A stretch of DNA of 64,000 nt from Streptomyces cathayae (GCF_029760955.1 NZ_CP121682.1:868001-932000); one strand, 5' to 3'. Shown: positions 43,567-52,822, numbered from the stretch's first letter. Program-made: numbers and translations. Notes: generated from the sequence alone by a model not told the origin.

Positions 43567-44982
43567 TCACCCGAGCGTTTCCTCCGTCACCGTGGCGGGC
43601 AGGGAGATCCGCCAGGTGACGCACCCGGCCGCGGCGAGCCCGGCGACGGCCAGGAGGCTGCTGGCGAGGAACGGGTCGGTGCCGTCCAGGGCGGGAGCGA
43701 ACCCGATGCCGACGTAGAGCGTGATCCCGGTGGAACCGCCCAGTTGGTCGGCGGCTCGCTGGACGCCGGAGGCGATGCCGGCGTCGTCCTCGGTCACGCC
43801 GGTCACCGCGACGTACTGCAGTCCGACGATCCCGAACCCCATCCCGGCCGCGATGAGCGTCATGGCCGGAATCATCGCCGGGCCGGTGGCCCCGAGGGAG
43901 GAGACCAGAGCGATGGCGGCCATCGCCAGCACGGTGAAGCCGATCCCGGCCAGGACACAGGCCCGGGCGCCCCACCGTCCGAGCAGCCGGGGAACCAGCA
44001 CCGAGGCCGCGATCAGGGACACCGCCAGGGGCAGCATCGTCAGACCGGCCTGGAGCGGGCCGGCGCCCGACCGGTCCTGCAGGTAGTAGGTGAACAGCAG
44101 GAACGAGGTGGACAGTGCCGCGCTCAGCAGAGCGGTGGCGAGGTTGGCCAGGACGCGCGGCCGGTTGCGGAAGAACCGCAGCGGCACGAGCGGGTTCCGT
44201 GAACGGCGCTCGACCCCGACGAACAGGGCTCCGGCTGCCACCGCGCCGGCCAGCGCCGCCGGCGGCAGCCAGGGCAACGTGCCGTCCGCCTGTCCCGCCT
44301 CGACGACCCCGAGGGTGAACAGCAGCGGGGCCGCGACCAGCAGGAGCGAACCGGGAAGGTCCAGCGGTGCGGGCTCGGCGGGCCGTTCGCTCGGCACGAG
44401 AATGGCCGCAGCAGCAAGCACGACCAGGATGAACGGCACGGACACCAGGAAGATCCACCGCCAGCCGAGCAGCTCGGTGATGATCCCGGAGACCACGAAC
44501 CCGAGGACGAGGCCACAGCTCGCGACGGCCGCCCACACGCCCAGCGCCCGCGACCTGCGCGGCCCCTCGGGGAACATGAGCACGATCACCGCCATCGCCG
44601 CCGGAAGCGCGATCGCTTCCCCGGCACCCTGCAGCAGCCGGGCCGTCACCAGCACGGCGAAGGACGGCGCGAGCCCGGCCAGCAAGGACGCGGCACCGAA
44701 GAGCGTGGTGCCGAGCAGGAGGATGCGGCGCCTGCCGAGCACGTCGCCCAGTCGGCCGCCGAGCATCAGCAGCCCGCCGCCGGTGATCGTGTACCCGACC
44801 ACGACCCAGACCAGGGCGTGCCCGTCGACCCCGAAGTCGGCGCCGATCGAGGGCAGGGCGACGTTGACCACGGTCACGTCCACCGCAATGAAGAACTGCA
44901 GCATGGCCATGCAGCACAGCACCAGCCACGCACGCACCGGGGACGATCCGTCCCGGCGCGAAGAGAGAATGCCTGAAAACAC
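43567..44982 (-). CDS. DHA2-family MFS drug efflux transporter (passenger of the IS)
   Basis: The 471-residue protein has 14 predicted membrane segments. It carries the DHA2 hallmarks LQFFIAVDVTVVNVALPSIG in TM1, GGRLGDVLGRRRILLLG in loop 2-3 and the TM5 motif CGLVLGFVVSG. Such pumps (EmrB/QacA type) export antibiotics and dyes by proton antiport. The GTG at 44982 was chosen because GGAG is six bases upstream; a longer ATG start at 45045 lacks one. It lies wholly inside the terminal repeats of the element. No linked regulator gene is present, so expression should depend on a promoter in the 300-base stretch up to the right end. Confidence 0.87.
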   Translation of the reverse strand: MFSGILSSRRDGSSPVRAWLVLCCMAMLQFFIAVDVTVVNVALPSIGADFGVDGHALVWVVVGYTITGGGLLMLGGRLGDVLGRRRILLLGTTLFGAASLLAGLAPSFAVLVTARLLQGAGEAIALPAAMAVIVLMFPEGPRRSRALGVWAAVASCGLVLGFVVSGIITELLGWRWIFLVSVPFILVVLAAAAILVPSERPAEPAPLDLPGSLLLVAAPLLFTLGVVEAGQADGTLPWLPPAALAGAVAAGALFVGVERRSRNPLVPLRFFRNRPRVLANLATALLSAALSTSFLLFTYYLQDRSGAGPLQAGLTMLPLAVSLIAASVLVPRLLGRWGARACVLAGIGFTVLAMAAIALVSSLGATGPAMIPAMTLIAAGMGFGIVGLQYVAVTGVTEDDAGIASGVQRAADQLGGSTGITLYVGIGFAPALDGTDPFLASSLLAVAGLAAAGCVTWRISLPATVTEETLG

Positions 44983-45283
44983 CGAGTGCTCCGTTGCCCA
45001 GAAGAAGTTCCGAGCAGCACGAACGCGCCGCTCCGGTTCAACCACGAAGCAGCAGAACGTTCAACAGAAGTGAGACGAACGCCCCGCCGCTAGCGGAGCG
45101 TCCTCGTCACCGCGGCACAAGCCGCGCACGAAGCACCAGACATGCCGCCGATGCTACCGGAGCCGACGGCAAGTGATCCTTTGACGTCACTCCGCCGCAG
45201 ACCTACCAGCCACCCCCGCACCACACCCAGTCCCTGTCCCCCGTCACGCCCGGCCAAGCCAGCGCCGTCGGACAGAACTCCCG
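44983..45283 (-). other. Non-coding right part of the IS with presumed efflux promoter
   Basis: No gene is seen. It should hold the promoter of the efflux gene. No clear -35/-10 pair or operator was recognised. Confidence 0.4.
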
Positions 45284-45299
45284 CCTATCCGCGCGACCT

Positions 45300-45781
45300 C
45301 TAAGGCCTTCCAGAAGGCTCCGCAGGCTTCGCCGATACTGGAAGCCTTCCAGGAGCTGAAGGGCAGCAGCTGGGCCAAGAAGGCGGACGCCTGGCTGGCC
45401 CTGAAGGATGCGGTGATCCAGGCCGGCTTCACGTGGCCGTCGGGCGCACCGTTCCTGAAGGCGCTGCGCGACGCGGTGGGGGTGCGGGACCCGGAGGGCG
45501 AGGTCCAACTCGTGAAGGGCAAGCCAGAGCCTGATTCGGAACTGCGGGACTACGAGAACGTGCCGCTGGGCGAGGACGTCGAGGAGTACCTGGAGCGGGA
45601 GGTCCAACCGCATGTACCGGACGCATGGATCGACCATAGCAAAACGAGAGTCGGATACGAGATTCCGTTCACGCAACACTTTTATGTGTACGTGCCACCG
45701 CGGCCGCTGACGGAGATCGATGCAGAACTAAAGGCGCTGGAGGATGAGATTCAGGGATTGCTGAGGGAGGTAACGGAATGA
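45300..45781 (+). pseudogene. hsdM: HsdM 3' segment, cut off by the insertion
   Basis: The last 160 codons of hsdM continue exactly in frame with the 5' segment once the element and one target repeat are removed. They read KAFQKAPQASPILEAFQELK, SWAKKADAWLALKDAVIQAG, then the conserved tail DAWIDHSKTRVGYEIPFTQH and FYVYVPPRPLTEIDAELKAL. This part normally contacts HsdS. An internal GTG at 45413 could start a small protein, but it is likely not made. The stop overlaps the hsdS ATG by four bases. Confidence 0.88.
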
Positions 45782-46971
45782 CTATCCCACTCAAGTACGT
45801 AGCTCATATCTCCGCTGGGCAGTCCCCGCCGTCAAGTGAGGTCACTACCATTGCCCGTGGGCTCCCGTTCCTGCAAGGAAACGCCGAATTTAAAGATTTC
45901 AGCCCTGAGCCACGCCTGGAATGTGACACAGCATCAAAACGGGCACAAAAAGGAGACGCCCTTCTTTCTGTGAGAGCCCCTGTGGGCGCCCTCAATATCG
46001 CCAACCAAGACTACGGAATCGGCCGGGGACTCTGCGCAATCAGGGCCCAGCAATGTGACTCAAGGTTTCTATGGTGGTGGCTCCACACCCAACGACCACG
46101 ACTCGATGCAGTATCCACAGGAACTACATATAAAGCCGTAACAGCTGAAGACGTAGGGCACCTTCCATTTCCGTCCCTGAGTATCGATTCGCAGCGCCAC
46201 ATCGCCGACTTCCTCGACACCGAGACCGCCAGCATCGACCAGCTCATGATGCTGCGTAGCCGCCAACTATATCTAGTAGACAAAAGGCGCGCTTCATCAC
46301 TGGATGCAGCTTTCAGCCAGGATGGCTACGAATCGACCCGCCTGAAATACCTGCTGGCTTCAAGGCCTCGCTATGGCGTCTTGGTTCCTCAATTCATCGA
46401 TGGCGATGGCGTGCGTTTCATCCGAGTGAATGACCTCCTCGACCTCTCTGGACGCGCCGCGTCGTTGCGACAGATTCCTCACGACCTCTCAGCCCAGTAC
46501 TCACGCACAGTCACTCGAACCGGCGATGTGCTTCTAAGTGTTGTGGGGACCATGGGCCGCTCTGCCATCGTGCCACCAGAACTGGAAGGAGCGAATATCG
46601 CTCGCGCTGTGGCGTCGCTCCGCCCACGCAGCGATGTTTCAGCAGAGCTCATCGCCGCATGGCTAACCACCCCGAAATTCACGTACCAGGCCACAAAAGC
46701 CACAAGTTCCGACACAGCTCAGCCAACTCTTGGAATGGAAGATCTTTCCAACTTCAAGTTGACTTGGCCTGCATCGTTGACAGCTCAGGACATTCTGCTG
46801 CGTGAGGTCCGAGTCATTCAACAGCGGTTCGCCAACCTGAACAGAGCCTTTTTGGCACAGTCGCGTCTGCTGGCTGAACGCCGCCAAGCCCTCATTGCCG
46901 CCGCCGTAACCGGCCAATTCGACGTATCCACCGCCAGCGGGCGCAACGTGACCGAAGGAGTTGCCGTATGA
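45778..46971 (+). CDS. hsdS: Type I restriction-modification specificity subunit HsdS
   Basis: HsdS selects the target site for the M2S methylase and R2M2S2 restriction complex. The 397-residue protein has two target-recognition domains (about 5-155 and 195-360), each followed by a conserved helix (SIDSQRHIADFLDTETASID and the C-terminal LREVRVIQQRFANLN, then RQALIAAAVTGQFD). Base composition is clearly more AT-rich than that of hsdM and hsdR, as expected for a fast-exchanged gene. It overlaps hsdM and hsdR by four bases each and is intact, but its translation may suffer from the upstream insertion. Confidence 0.92.
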   Translation: MTIPLKYVAHISAGQSPPSSEVTTIARGLPFLQGNAEFKDFSPEPRLECDTASKRAQKGDALLSVRAPVGALNIANQDYGIGRGLCAIRAQQCDSRFLWWWLHTQRPRLDAVSTGTTYKAVTAEDVGHLPFPSLSIDSQRHIADFLDTETASIDQLMMLRSRQLYLVDKRRASSLDAAFSQDGYESTRLKYLLASRPRYGVLVPQFIDGDGVRFIRVNDLLDLSGRAASLRQIPHDLSAQYSRTVTRTGDVLLSVVGTMGRSAIVPPELEGANIARAVASLRPRSDVSAELIAAWLTTPKFTYQATKATSSDTAQPTLGMEDLSNFKLTWPASLTAQDILLREVRVIQQRFANLNRAFLAQSRLLAERRQALIAAAVTGQFDVSTASGRNVTEGVAV

Positions 46972-49900
46972 GCCCCGTGCACGACGAGTCGTCCTTCGGG
47001 GCTGCCATTGTTGCGGCGCTCTGCGAGCGAGGGTGGCGGGAGACGAGCCCGAACGACTACCAGGCCGATCTCGCGCTCGACACCAACGAGTTGTTCACCT
47101 TCATCGGAGCGACCCAGCCCGATGAGTGGGATGACCTTCTCACCGTCTACGGCGGCAACCCCAACGAGGCACAACGCGGGTTCGCCCAGCGCCTCGACCG
47201 GGCCATCGCCGATGACGGGCTCCTCCACGTCCTCCGCAACGGCGTCAAGGACCGCGGAGTTCGCCTCCGCGTCGCCTACTTCAAGCCCAACCTCATCTCC
47301 GCCCCCTCCGTCCTCAACGGCTACCGGGCCAACCGCCTCACCGTCGTCCGGGAACTCCCCTACGCCACCAAGCAGGCCGACTGGGGGCACCGCCTCGACC
47401 TGACCCTGTTCCTCAACGGCATCCCGGTCGCCACGGCCGAGTTGAAGAACCCGCTCACCGGGCAGGGCGTCGATCAGGCCAAGGAGCAGTACCGGATCGA
47501 CCGCGACCCGACCGAGCTGATCTTCACCCGTCGGGTCATCGCGAACTTCGCCGTGGACCCGGATCTGGTCTTCGTCACCACGCAACTGCGCGGTAAGAGC
47601 ACCCAGTTCCTGCCCTTCAACACCGGCTCCAACGGACCCGGTCAGCCCGGCGGCGCCGGCAACCCCGCGCCCACAGCCCACGGCACATACGCCACGTCGT
47701 ACCTCTGGGAACACGTCTGGCAGCGGGACAACTGGCTCGACCTCCTCCAGCGTTTCGTGCACCAGCAGAAGCGCAAGACGCCCGGTGGCGGTACCACCAA
47801 GTCGACGATCTTCCCGCGCTTCCACCAGTGGGACGTGGTCAAGAAGCTGACCGCGCACGCGGCCACACACGGCGCCGGGCAGAACTACCTCGTCATGGCC
47901 TCCGCCGGCTCCGGCAAGTCGAATACCATCGGCTGGCTGACCCACCGCCTGAGCGACCTGCACGCCGATACGGACCCACGCGTCCTGGACACCGAGGCGC
48001 TCGCGGACGGCCGCATCACGCCCGGCGAACCGGTCTTCGACAAGGTCATCGTCATCACCGACCGCCGCAACCTGGACGCCCAACTCCGGGAAACAGTAGG
48101 CAACTTCTCGCAGACCGAAGGCCTGGTCGTGAAGGTCGACGAGAAGCACGGCGCGAAGAGCGAACAGCTCGCCCGCGCCCTCTCCCGGGACACTGGCAAG
48201 ATCGTCACCGTCACGTTGCACTCATTCCCCGCCCTGCTCGACTACGTCAAGCGCAACCCGACCGAGATCAAGGGCAGTCGCTTCGCGATCGTCGTCGACG
48301 AGGCGCACTCCTCACAGTCCGGCGACGCCGCCACCGCCGTGAAGTCCGCCCTGCGGGACCTCGGTCTGGACGCCGACACGGACGACGAGGGCGCGACCAC
48401 GCTCACCGTGGACGCCAAGCTGAAGGCGAAGGCGGTGGAGCGCTCGCAGGCCGCAAACCTCTCCTACTTCGCCTTCACCGCCACCCCGAAGGCGAAGACC
48501 CTCGAACTCTTCGGCACGGAGGGCACGGAGAACGGCGAGTCCGTCTACCGCCCCTTCCACACGTACTCCATGCGCCAGGCCATCGAGGAAGGCTTCATCC
48601 TCGACCCGTTGCGCAACTACGTCACGTACAACACCTACTGGAAGCTCGCGAACCTGAACCGCGACGAGAAGGAGGTCGACCCCTCCAAGGCGAACAGCCT
48701 GCTCGCCCGGTTCGCGCTCATGCACGAGCACACGGTCTCGCAGCACGCGCAGGTGATCGTGGAGCACTTCGTCGCCCACACCCGCGGCCGGCTCGGCGGA
48801 CGGGCCAAGTCGATGGTGGTCACCGCCTCCCGGCACTCCGCCGTGCAGATGGCCCGCGCCATCTGGAGTTACATCAAGGACCGCGAGTACGACACCAAGT
48901 ACCCGGACCTCGGCGTGCTCGTCGCCTTCTCCGGCTCCCTCACCGTCAACGGTGAGGAGACCACCGAGAGCAAGGAGAACGGCGGGCTGTCCGAGAGCGG
49001 GCTGCCGAAGGCGTTCGCATACACCCGCGCCGACGACAAGGCCGCGAAGGCCGGCGGCAAGGGGCAGCAGGAGTACCGGATCCTGGTCGTCGCCGAGAAG
49101 TACCAGACCGGCTTCGACCAGCCGCTCCTCACCACCATGTACGTCAACAAGACGCTGACCGGCATCGCCGCCGTGCAGACCCTTTCCCGCCTCAACCGCA
49201 CCGCCGACCGCAAGGCGCAGGCCGACCTCGCCGTCCTGGACTTCGTCAACGAGGCCGAGGACATCCAGGAGGCGTTCCGCCCGTACTTCGAGGAGGCGCA
49301 CACCCTTCCCTCCGACCCGAACCTCCTCTACACGGCCCAGAGCCGGGTCATGTCCGCGCCGATCATCTCGGAGCAGGACATGGACGAGTTCGCCCAGGCC
49401 TACTTCGAGGCGAAGGAGAAGGCGGGCGGCTCCCAGGCCAAGTGGGAGAAGCTGCACGCCGAGTTGTACCGGCTCCTCTCCCCCGCCGTCACACGCTTCA
49501 CCGTACTGATGGACAGCGAGGAGGACGACGACGTCGAGACGGCGGAGGAGTTCCGCGCCCATCTCAACGACTACGTCCGCAAGTACGGCTTCCTCGCGCA
49601 GATCGTGCCGTACCACGACCCCGAGTTGGAGCGGCTGCACCTCTACGGCCGCTACCTCCTCAACCGTCTCCCCCGCCGGGCCGACGGCGGCGTCGACATA
49701 GGCGAGGTGGACCTGAGCCACCTGCGCGTCGAGAAGACCGGCGAGCACGACGTGGCCCTCACGCCCGAGGGTGCCGCCGAACTCAAGGGCTTCGGTGACG
49801 GCGTGGGCGGGGCCAAGGGCGACGAGAAGTCCCTGCTGTCCGAACTGATCGACAAGTTCAACGCCAAGTTCGGCACGGACTTCACCGAGACGGACCTTCT

Positions 49901-50150
49901 GCCCGTCATCAACCTCACCAGCGAGGACCCGAAGGTCCGCGCCGCCGCCTGCGTCAACGACGAGGCCAACTTCGGGATCGTCTTCGACAAGAAGTTCGAG
50001 GAGAACATGATGGACCACGTGTCCACCATCGACACCCTCGGCAAGCGCTACTTCGGCGTCGACCGCGAATTCAAGTCCAACCTGGACCGCAGCGCTCGCC
50101 GCGCGGCCTGGCGGATGATCCGCAGCGAGGAAGGTCTGGACGACTTCTGA
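46968..50150 (+). CDS. hsdR: Type I restriction endonuclease subunit HsdR
   Basis: The 1060-residue translocase-nuclease cuts unmethylated foreign DNA. The N-terminal nuclease site is D144 plus E158-x-K160 (VATAELKNP). The SF2 motor follows with Walker A ASAGSGKSNT (311-320), DEAH (444-447) and later motifs FAFTATPKAKTLELF, ILVVAEKYQTGFDQPLLTTM and VQTLSRLNRT. The frame is intact. With hsdM broken, the restriction complex should not assemble unless another HsdM is available, which also protects the host from unmodified self-DNA cleavage. Confidence 0.94.
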   Translation: MSPVHDESSFGAAIVAALCERGWRETSPNDYQADLALDTNELFTFIGATQPDEWDDLLTVYGGNPNEAQRGFAQRLDRAIADDGLLHVLRNGVKDRGVRLRVAYFKPNLISAPSVLNGYRANRLTVVRELPYATKQADWGHRLDLTLFLNGIPVATAELKNPLTGQGVDQAKEQYRIDRDPTELIFTRRVIANFAVDPDLVFVTTQLRGKSTQFLPFNTGSNGPGQPGGAGNPAPTAHGTYATSYLWEHVWQRDNWLDLLQRFVHQQKRKTPGGGTTKSTIFPRFHQWDVVKKLTAHAATHGAGQNYLVMASAGSGKSNTIGWLTHRLSDLHADTDPRVLDTEALADGRITPGEPVFDKVIVITDRRNLDAQLRETVGNFSQTEGLVVKVDEKHGAKSEQLARALSRDTGKIVTVTLHSFPALLDYVKRNPTEIKGSRFAIVVDEAHSSQSGDAATAVKSALRDLGLDADTDDEGATTLTVDAKLKAKAVERSQAANLSYFAFTATPKAKTLELFGTEGTENGESVYRPFHTYSMRQAIEEGFILDPLRNYVTYNTYWKLANLNRDEKEVDPSKANSLLARFALMHEHTVSQHAQVIVEHFVAHTRGRLGGRAKSMVVTASRHSAVQMARAIWSYIKDREYDTKYPDLGVLVAFSGSLTVNGEETTESKENGGLSESGLPKAFAYTRADDKAAKAGGKGQQEYRILVVAEKYQTGFDQPLLTTMYVNKTLTGIAAVQTLSRLNRTADRKAQADLAVLDFVNEAEDIQEAFRPYFEEAHTLPSDPNLLYTAQSRVMSAPIISEQDMDEFAQAYFEAKEKAGGSQAKWEKLHAELYRLLSPAVTRFTVLMDSEEDDDVETAEEFRAHLNDYVRKYGFLAQIVPYHDPELERLHLYGRYLLNRLPRRADGGVDIGEVDLSHLRVEKTGEHDVALTPEGAAELKGFGDGVGGAKGDEKSLLSELIDKFNAKFGTDFTETDLLPVINLTSEDPKVRAAACVNDEANFGIVFDKKFEENMMDHVSTIDTLGKRYFGVDREFKSNLDRSARRAAWRMIRSEEGLDDF

Positions 50151-50160
50151 GACCTGAAGC

Positions 50161-50200
50161 GAAGGAAGGGGTCCGGCGTGCACGCCGGACCCCTTCCTTC
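50161..50200. terminator. 40-bp perfect palindrome between hsdR and DUF397 gene
   Basis: GAAGGAAGGGGTCCGGCGTG (50161-50180) is followed by its exact reverse complement (50181-50200). It is a bidirectional terminator for the convergent genes, 10 bases after hsdR and 16 before the DUF397 stop. Confidence 0.85.
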
Positions 50201-50216
50201 GTCCATCCGCAGCGGG

Positions 50217-50420
50217 TCAGCGCCCGGCAGCCATCTGCACAAAGCTGGCCCAGGCATCGGCACCGACGGCAAGGCGGGCCGCCGCAGGCTGCTTCGAGTC
50301 CCGGATGAGGACAGCTTCAGTGGTCGCGGCGACCTCGACGCATTCACCACCGCCGCCTGTGCTGTAGCTGCTCTTGAACCAGGCGGCTTCTGGCACGGCG
50401 TGCGCGATGCGAACGCTCAT
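50217..50420 (-). CDS. DUF397 domain protein
   Basis: The 67-residue protein contains the DUF397 pattern AWFKSSYSTGGGGECVEVA and VLIRDSKQP followed by a W-x-S-F end (AWASFVQMA). Such proteins are the small partners of XRE regulators in Streptomyces and may act like anti-regulators. It overlaps the XRE gene by four bases (ATGA). Confidence 0.92.
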   Translation of the reverse strand: MSVRIAHAVPEAAWFKSSYSTGGGGECVEVAATTEAVLIRDSKQPAAARLAVGADAWASFVQMAAGR

Positions 50421-51322
50421 GACTCTCCCATCAGTAGCTCGATGAACGCGGACGACTCAGTCGGCGTCAGCGCCTGTGATCGGAGGATGCCATACCGGGC
50501 TTCGAGTTCGTGCACCCTTGTCGCATCCATATACAGCCGACTGTCGTCCTGTACTTCTGCGTACGCGATGCGCTGGCGTTTGTCCATATCGATCAGCGTG
50601 AAGGGTCCGCCCAACGCGGCGTTGTCCTCCCGGTCCGTCGGCATGACCTGAACCTCCACGTGCCTCAACTGGGCGGTGAGGAGAACCTGTTCCAGTGCCT
50701 CGCGCATGACCTTGCGACCACCGATCGGCCTCCGCAGGACCGCTTCCTCGATCACGAAGCTCATCAGCGGTGCATGACGCCGCTCAAAGATCGACTGTCG
50801 CGCCAGGCGAGCCTCCAGCCGTTGCTCAATAACCTCGTCATCAAGCAACGGACGCTGCATCTGGAAGACCGCCCGAGCGTAATCCTCTGTCTGCAACAGG
50901 CCTGGCACAGCGAACACCGCATAGACACGCAAGCCGACGGCCTTGGCCTCCATACAAGCCGCGTCCCGGAAGTAGGCGGGGTACTGAGCCCGAGCCACCT
51001 CCTCCTTCAAGGCGCTGAGCACGCCTCCCGCCCCCAACACCTCATCCGCCTTCTCGATGAACCCCGCCTGCGGAATCCGCCGCCCCTGCTCGATGGAGGC
51101 CACCGTCTCGGGCGAGTAGCCCATCCGCTTGCCGAACTCCGGTCGTTCCAGGCCCGCCCGGATGCGCAGCAGCTTCAACTGCCGTCCGAACGCGGTGACG
51201 ACCCCCGCCCCCGGCTCGTCCCCGGGCCTCCGGTTCCCGCTCCCCTGCCCCTGGCCGCCCTGCACTGGCACCGGTACCGCCGCCTGCCCCTGGCCCGCCT
51301 CTTCGTCCCGCACGCTCGTCAT
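50417..51322 (-). CDS. XRE-family regulator with DUF5753 domain
   Basis: The 301-residue regulator has a low-complexity Gly/Gln front of about 40 residues, then an XRE helix-turn-helix (about 43-97: FGRQLKLLRIRAGLERPEFG, GYSPETVASIEQGRRIP). The DUF5753 domain covers the rest (VPGLLQTEDYARAVF, EQRLEARLARQSIF, LMSFVIEEAVLRRPIGG, YMDATRVHELEARYGILRSQ). The ATG at 51322 has GGAGAGG seven bases upstream. This WhiJ/AbaA-type family usually works with a DUF397 protein and an ATP-binding protein; the latter is found 3.4 kb away with a matching promoter motif. Confidence 0.9.
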   Translation of the reverse strand: MTSVRDEEAGQGQAAVPVPVQGGQGQGSGNRRPGDEPGAGVVTAFGRQLKLLRIRAGLERPEFGKRMGYSPETVASIEQGRRIPQAGFIEKADEVLGAGGVLSALKEEVARAQYPAYFRDAACMEAKAVGLRVYAVFAVPGLLQTEDYARAVFQMQRPLLDDEVIEQRLEARLARQSIFERRHAPLMSFVIEEAVLRRPIGGRKVMREALEQVLLTAQLRHVEVQVMPTDREDNAALGGPFTLIDMDKRQRIAYAEVQDDSRLYMDATRVHELEARYGILRSQALTPTESSAFIELLMGES

Positions 51323-51394
51323 GTCCCGCGCCTCTCCCCGTGCCGTTTCCGGCCGTTCCATACCGCTTCGTACACCGTCGTGTGCCGCCGCGTA

Positions 51395-51590
51395 CGAAGG
51401 GTTCGCGTCGGCGCGTCACCACTGGTCACGCTAGGCCACGGCACGCCACTGTGAGTGCATGACCGCAGCACGACCACCCCTGACGGTGAACGTTTCCCGC
51501 CGCGGCTGAACCGGAGCCGCGCCGCGGGCCGGCAGCCGGCGCCCGGAAGAACCCACGCCACCACGACCTTCCCGCCCACCAGGAGGCACC
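51395..51590 (+). repeat. RiPP/ATPase-type promoter-leader region, copy 1 of a dispersed repeat
   Basis: This 196-base segment upstream of tgmA recurs with small changes at 62866-63062. Its core GCGTCACCACTGGTCAC (51413-51429) also occurs at 54708-54724. It includes a 16-codon open frame from ATG 51459 (MTAARPPLTVNVSRRG then stop) that matches the first residues of the ATP-binding protein at 54754, so it seems to be the promoter and truncated start of such a gene placed before tgmA. Confidence 0.75.
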
Positions 51591-51591
51591 G

Positions 51592-51903
51592 ATGTTCGCC
51601 CACTCCGACCGGCTCCCCACCGGGACACCGCTGCCCGACGGCATCAGCACGCCCGCGCCGTGGGGGCTGCGCCGCATGGCGCCGTACCCCGCCCTCGCTC
51701 CCTCGTACGCCCGCGTCGAGCTGGACCCGGCCACCCAGACCGGCCGCTACCTCGACGCCGCCGGACAGGTCATGGAGATGCCCGGCCACGAGACCAGCAC
51801 CGGCACCCGGCCCGCCACCAACACCGGCAACCCCTCCGACGGGTCGAGGCCCGGCGGCAGCGGTGGCGGCGCCCAGGACAGCGGAAACGACACCGACCAG
51901 TGA
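51592..51903 (+). CDS. tgmA: ATP-grasp-modified RiPP precursor peptide
   Basis: The 103-residue peptide fits the putative ATP-grasp target RiPP family. The leader carries PWGLRRMAPYP and YARVELDPATQTGRYLDAAG. The C-terminal core is rich in Thr/Ser/Gly/Asp (TSTGTRPATNTGNPSDGSRP) and could be cross-linked by ester or amide bonds. AGGAGG lies just upstream of the ATG. Its stop overlaps the maturase GTG by four bases. The maturase is broken, so this precursor is probably unmodified unless another TgmB acts in trans. Confidence 0.82.
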   Translation: MFAHSDRLPTGTPLPDGISTPAPWGLRRMAPYPALAPSYARVELDPATQTGRYLDAAGQVMEMPGHETSTGTRPATNTGNPSDGSRPGGSGGGAQDSGNDTDQ

Positions 51904-52577
51904 CCGACACCAGCCCGGTTCTGGTCGTCACCAACCTGGACGACCCCACGACCGACCTGGTGATCCACGAACTGCACCGCCGGAGCGTCCCGGTCGTGCG
52001 GTCGACTCCGGGGACTTCCCCGGCACCCTGTCGTTCGCGGCCACCCTCACGGCGCACGGGATCGAAGGCACGCTGACCACGCCCACGCGCACGGCGGACC
52101 TGTCCCGCGTCCGCTCCCTGTGCTACCGCAGGCCCTCCGGGTTCACCTTCCCCCACCTCGACCCCCAGACCGAGCGCTTCGCCCTCACCCAGGCCCGCTA
52201 CGGCCTCGGCGGGGTGATGGCGTCGCTGCCCGGCTGCCGGTACGTCAACCACCCGCACCGCATCGGCGACGCCGAGTTCAAGCCTGCCGGGCTCGCCGCC
52301 GCGGCCGCGTGCGGATTCCGTCTGCCACCCACGACGATCACCTCCTGCCCGCTCGCCGCACGCGCCTTCGCCGAGACCCACGGCCCGGTGATCTACAAGC
52401 CGCTGTCCACGCCGCTGTACCGGATCGACGGCGTCTCCTGCACGGTCGAGGTGCGCGAGGTCACCGCCGACGAGATCGACGACACGGTGACCGGCACCGC
52501 CCACCTCTTCCAGCAGCGGATCGACAAGACCGGCGACGTGCGCGTGACCGTCATCGGCGACCGGGTCTTCTGCCCCC
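51900..52577 (+). pseudogene. tgmB: ATP-grasp RiPP maturase, frameshifted and 3'-truncated
   Basis: From GTG 51900 the frame reads VTDTSPVLVVTNLDDPTTDL as expected for MvdC/MvdD/TgmB ligases. A one-base loss near 52002 (CGG-TC-GAC where the family has CGG-TTC-GAC for R-F-D) shifts the frame. The protein then continues as DSGDFPGTLSFAATL and FPHLDPQTERFALTQARYGL up to VTVIGDRVFC, where homology ends. The C-terminal third with the ATP-grasp metal site is missing. The following 52578-52820 region is open in one frame (EADQVPGFLREIALLRAPLD), but I cannot identify it. Confidence 0.8.
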
Positions 52578-52822
52578 GTGCCGGCCGGCAGGAATCTGGA
52601 GGTCGAGGCGGACCAGGTGCCGGGCTTCCTGCGCGAGATCGCTCTGCTGCGCGCCCCTCTCGATCCGATCGCCTTCGGCACCGGGCACCCGCGGACGGCC
52701 GAGGAGCACGGGGAGCAGAGCCGGCTCCGGCGCGGGTCAGCGAGGAAGCCGCTCTGCGAGCCCTGGGGATCGGCGGCGGTGTTCTCGTCCGGTGACGTAC
52801 GGGGTGCGGTGGCGTACGGAAA

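Larger units (their letters stand above)
42618..45299 (-). mobile_element. IS5-like element carrying an efflux-pump passenger gene, inserted in hsdM
   Basis: A 2,682-bp unit with 16-bp terminal inverted repeats: AGTTCGCGCGGATAGG at 42618-42633 and CCTATCCGCGCGACCT at 45284-45299 (15 of 16 matching). It is flanked by the direct repeat CTAAG (42613-42617 and 45300-45304; TCTAAG is shared if one base is assigned differently). Removal of the element plus one repeat restores an unbroken hsdM frame. Inside are a transposase, a hairpin terminator and a DHA2 MFS transporter, both genes on the minus strand. No second pair of terminal repeats is seen between the genes, so this is one transporter-IS unit and not two separate insertions. 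Confidence 0.88.
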
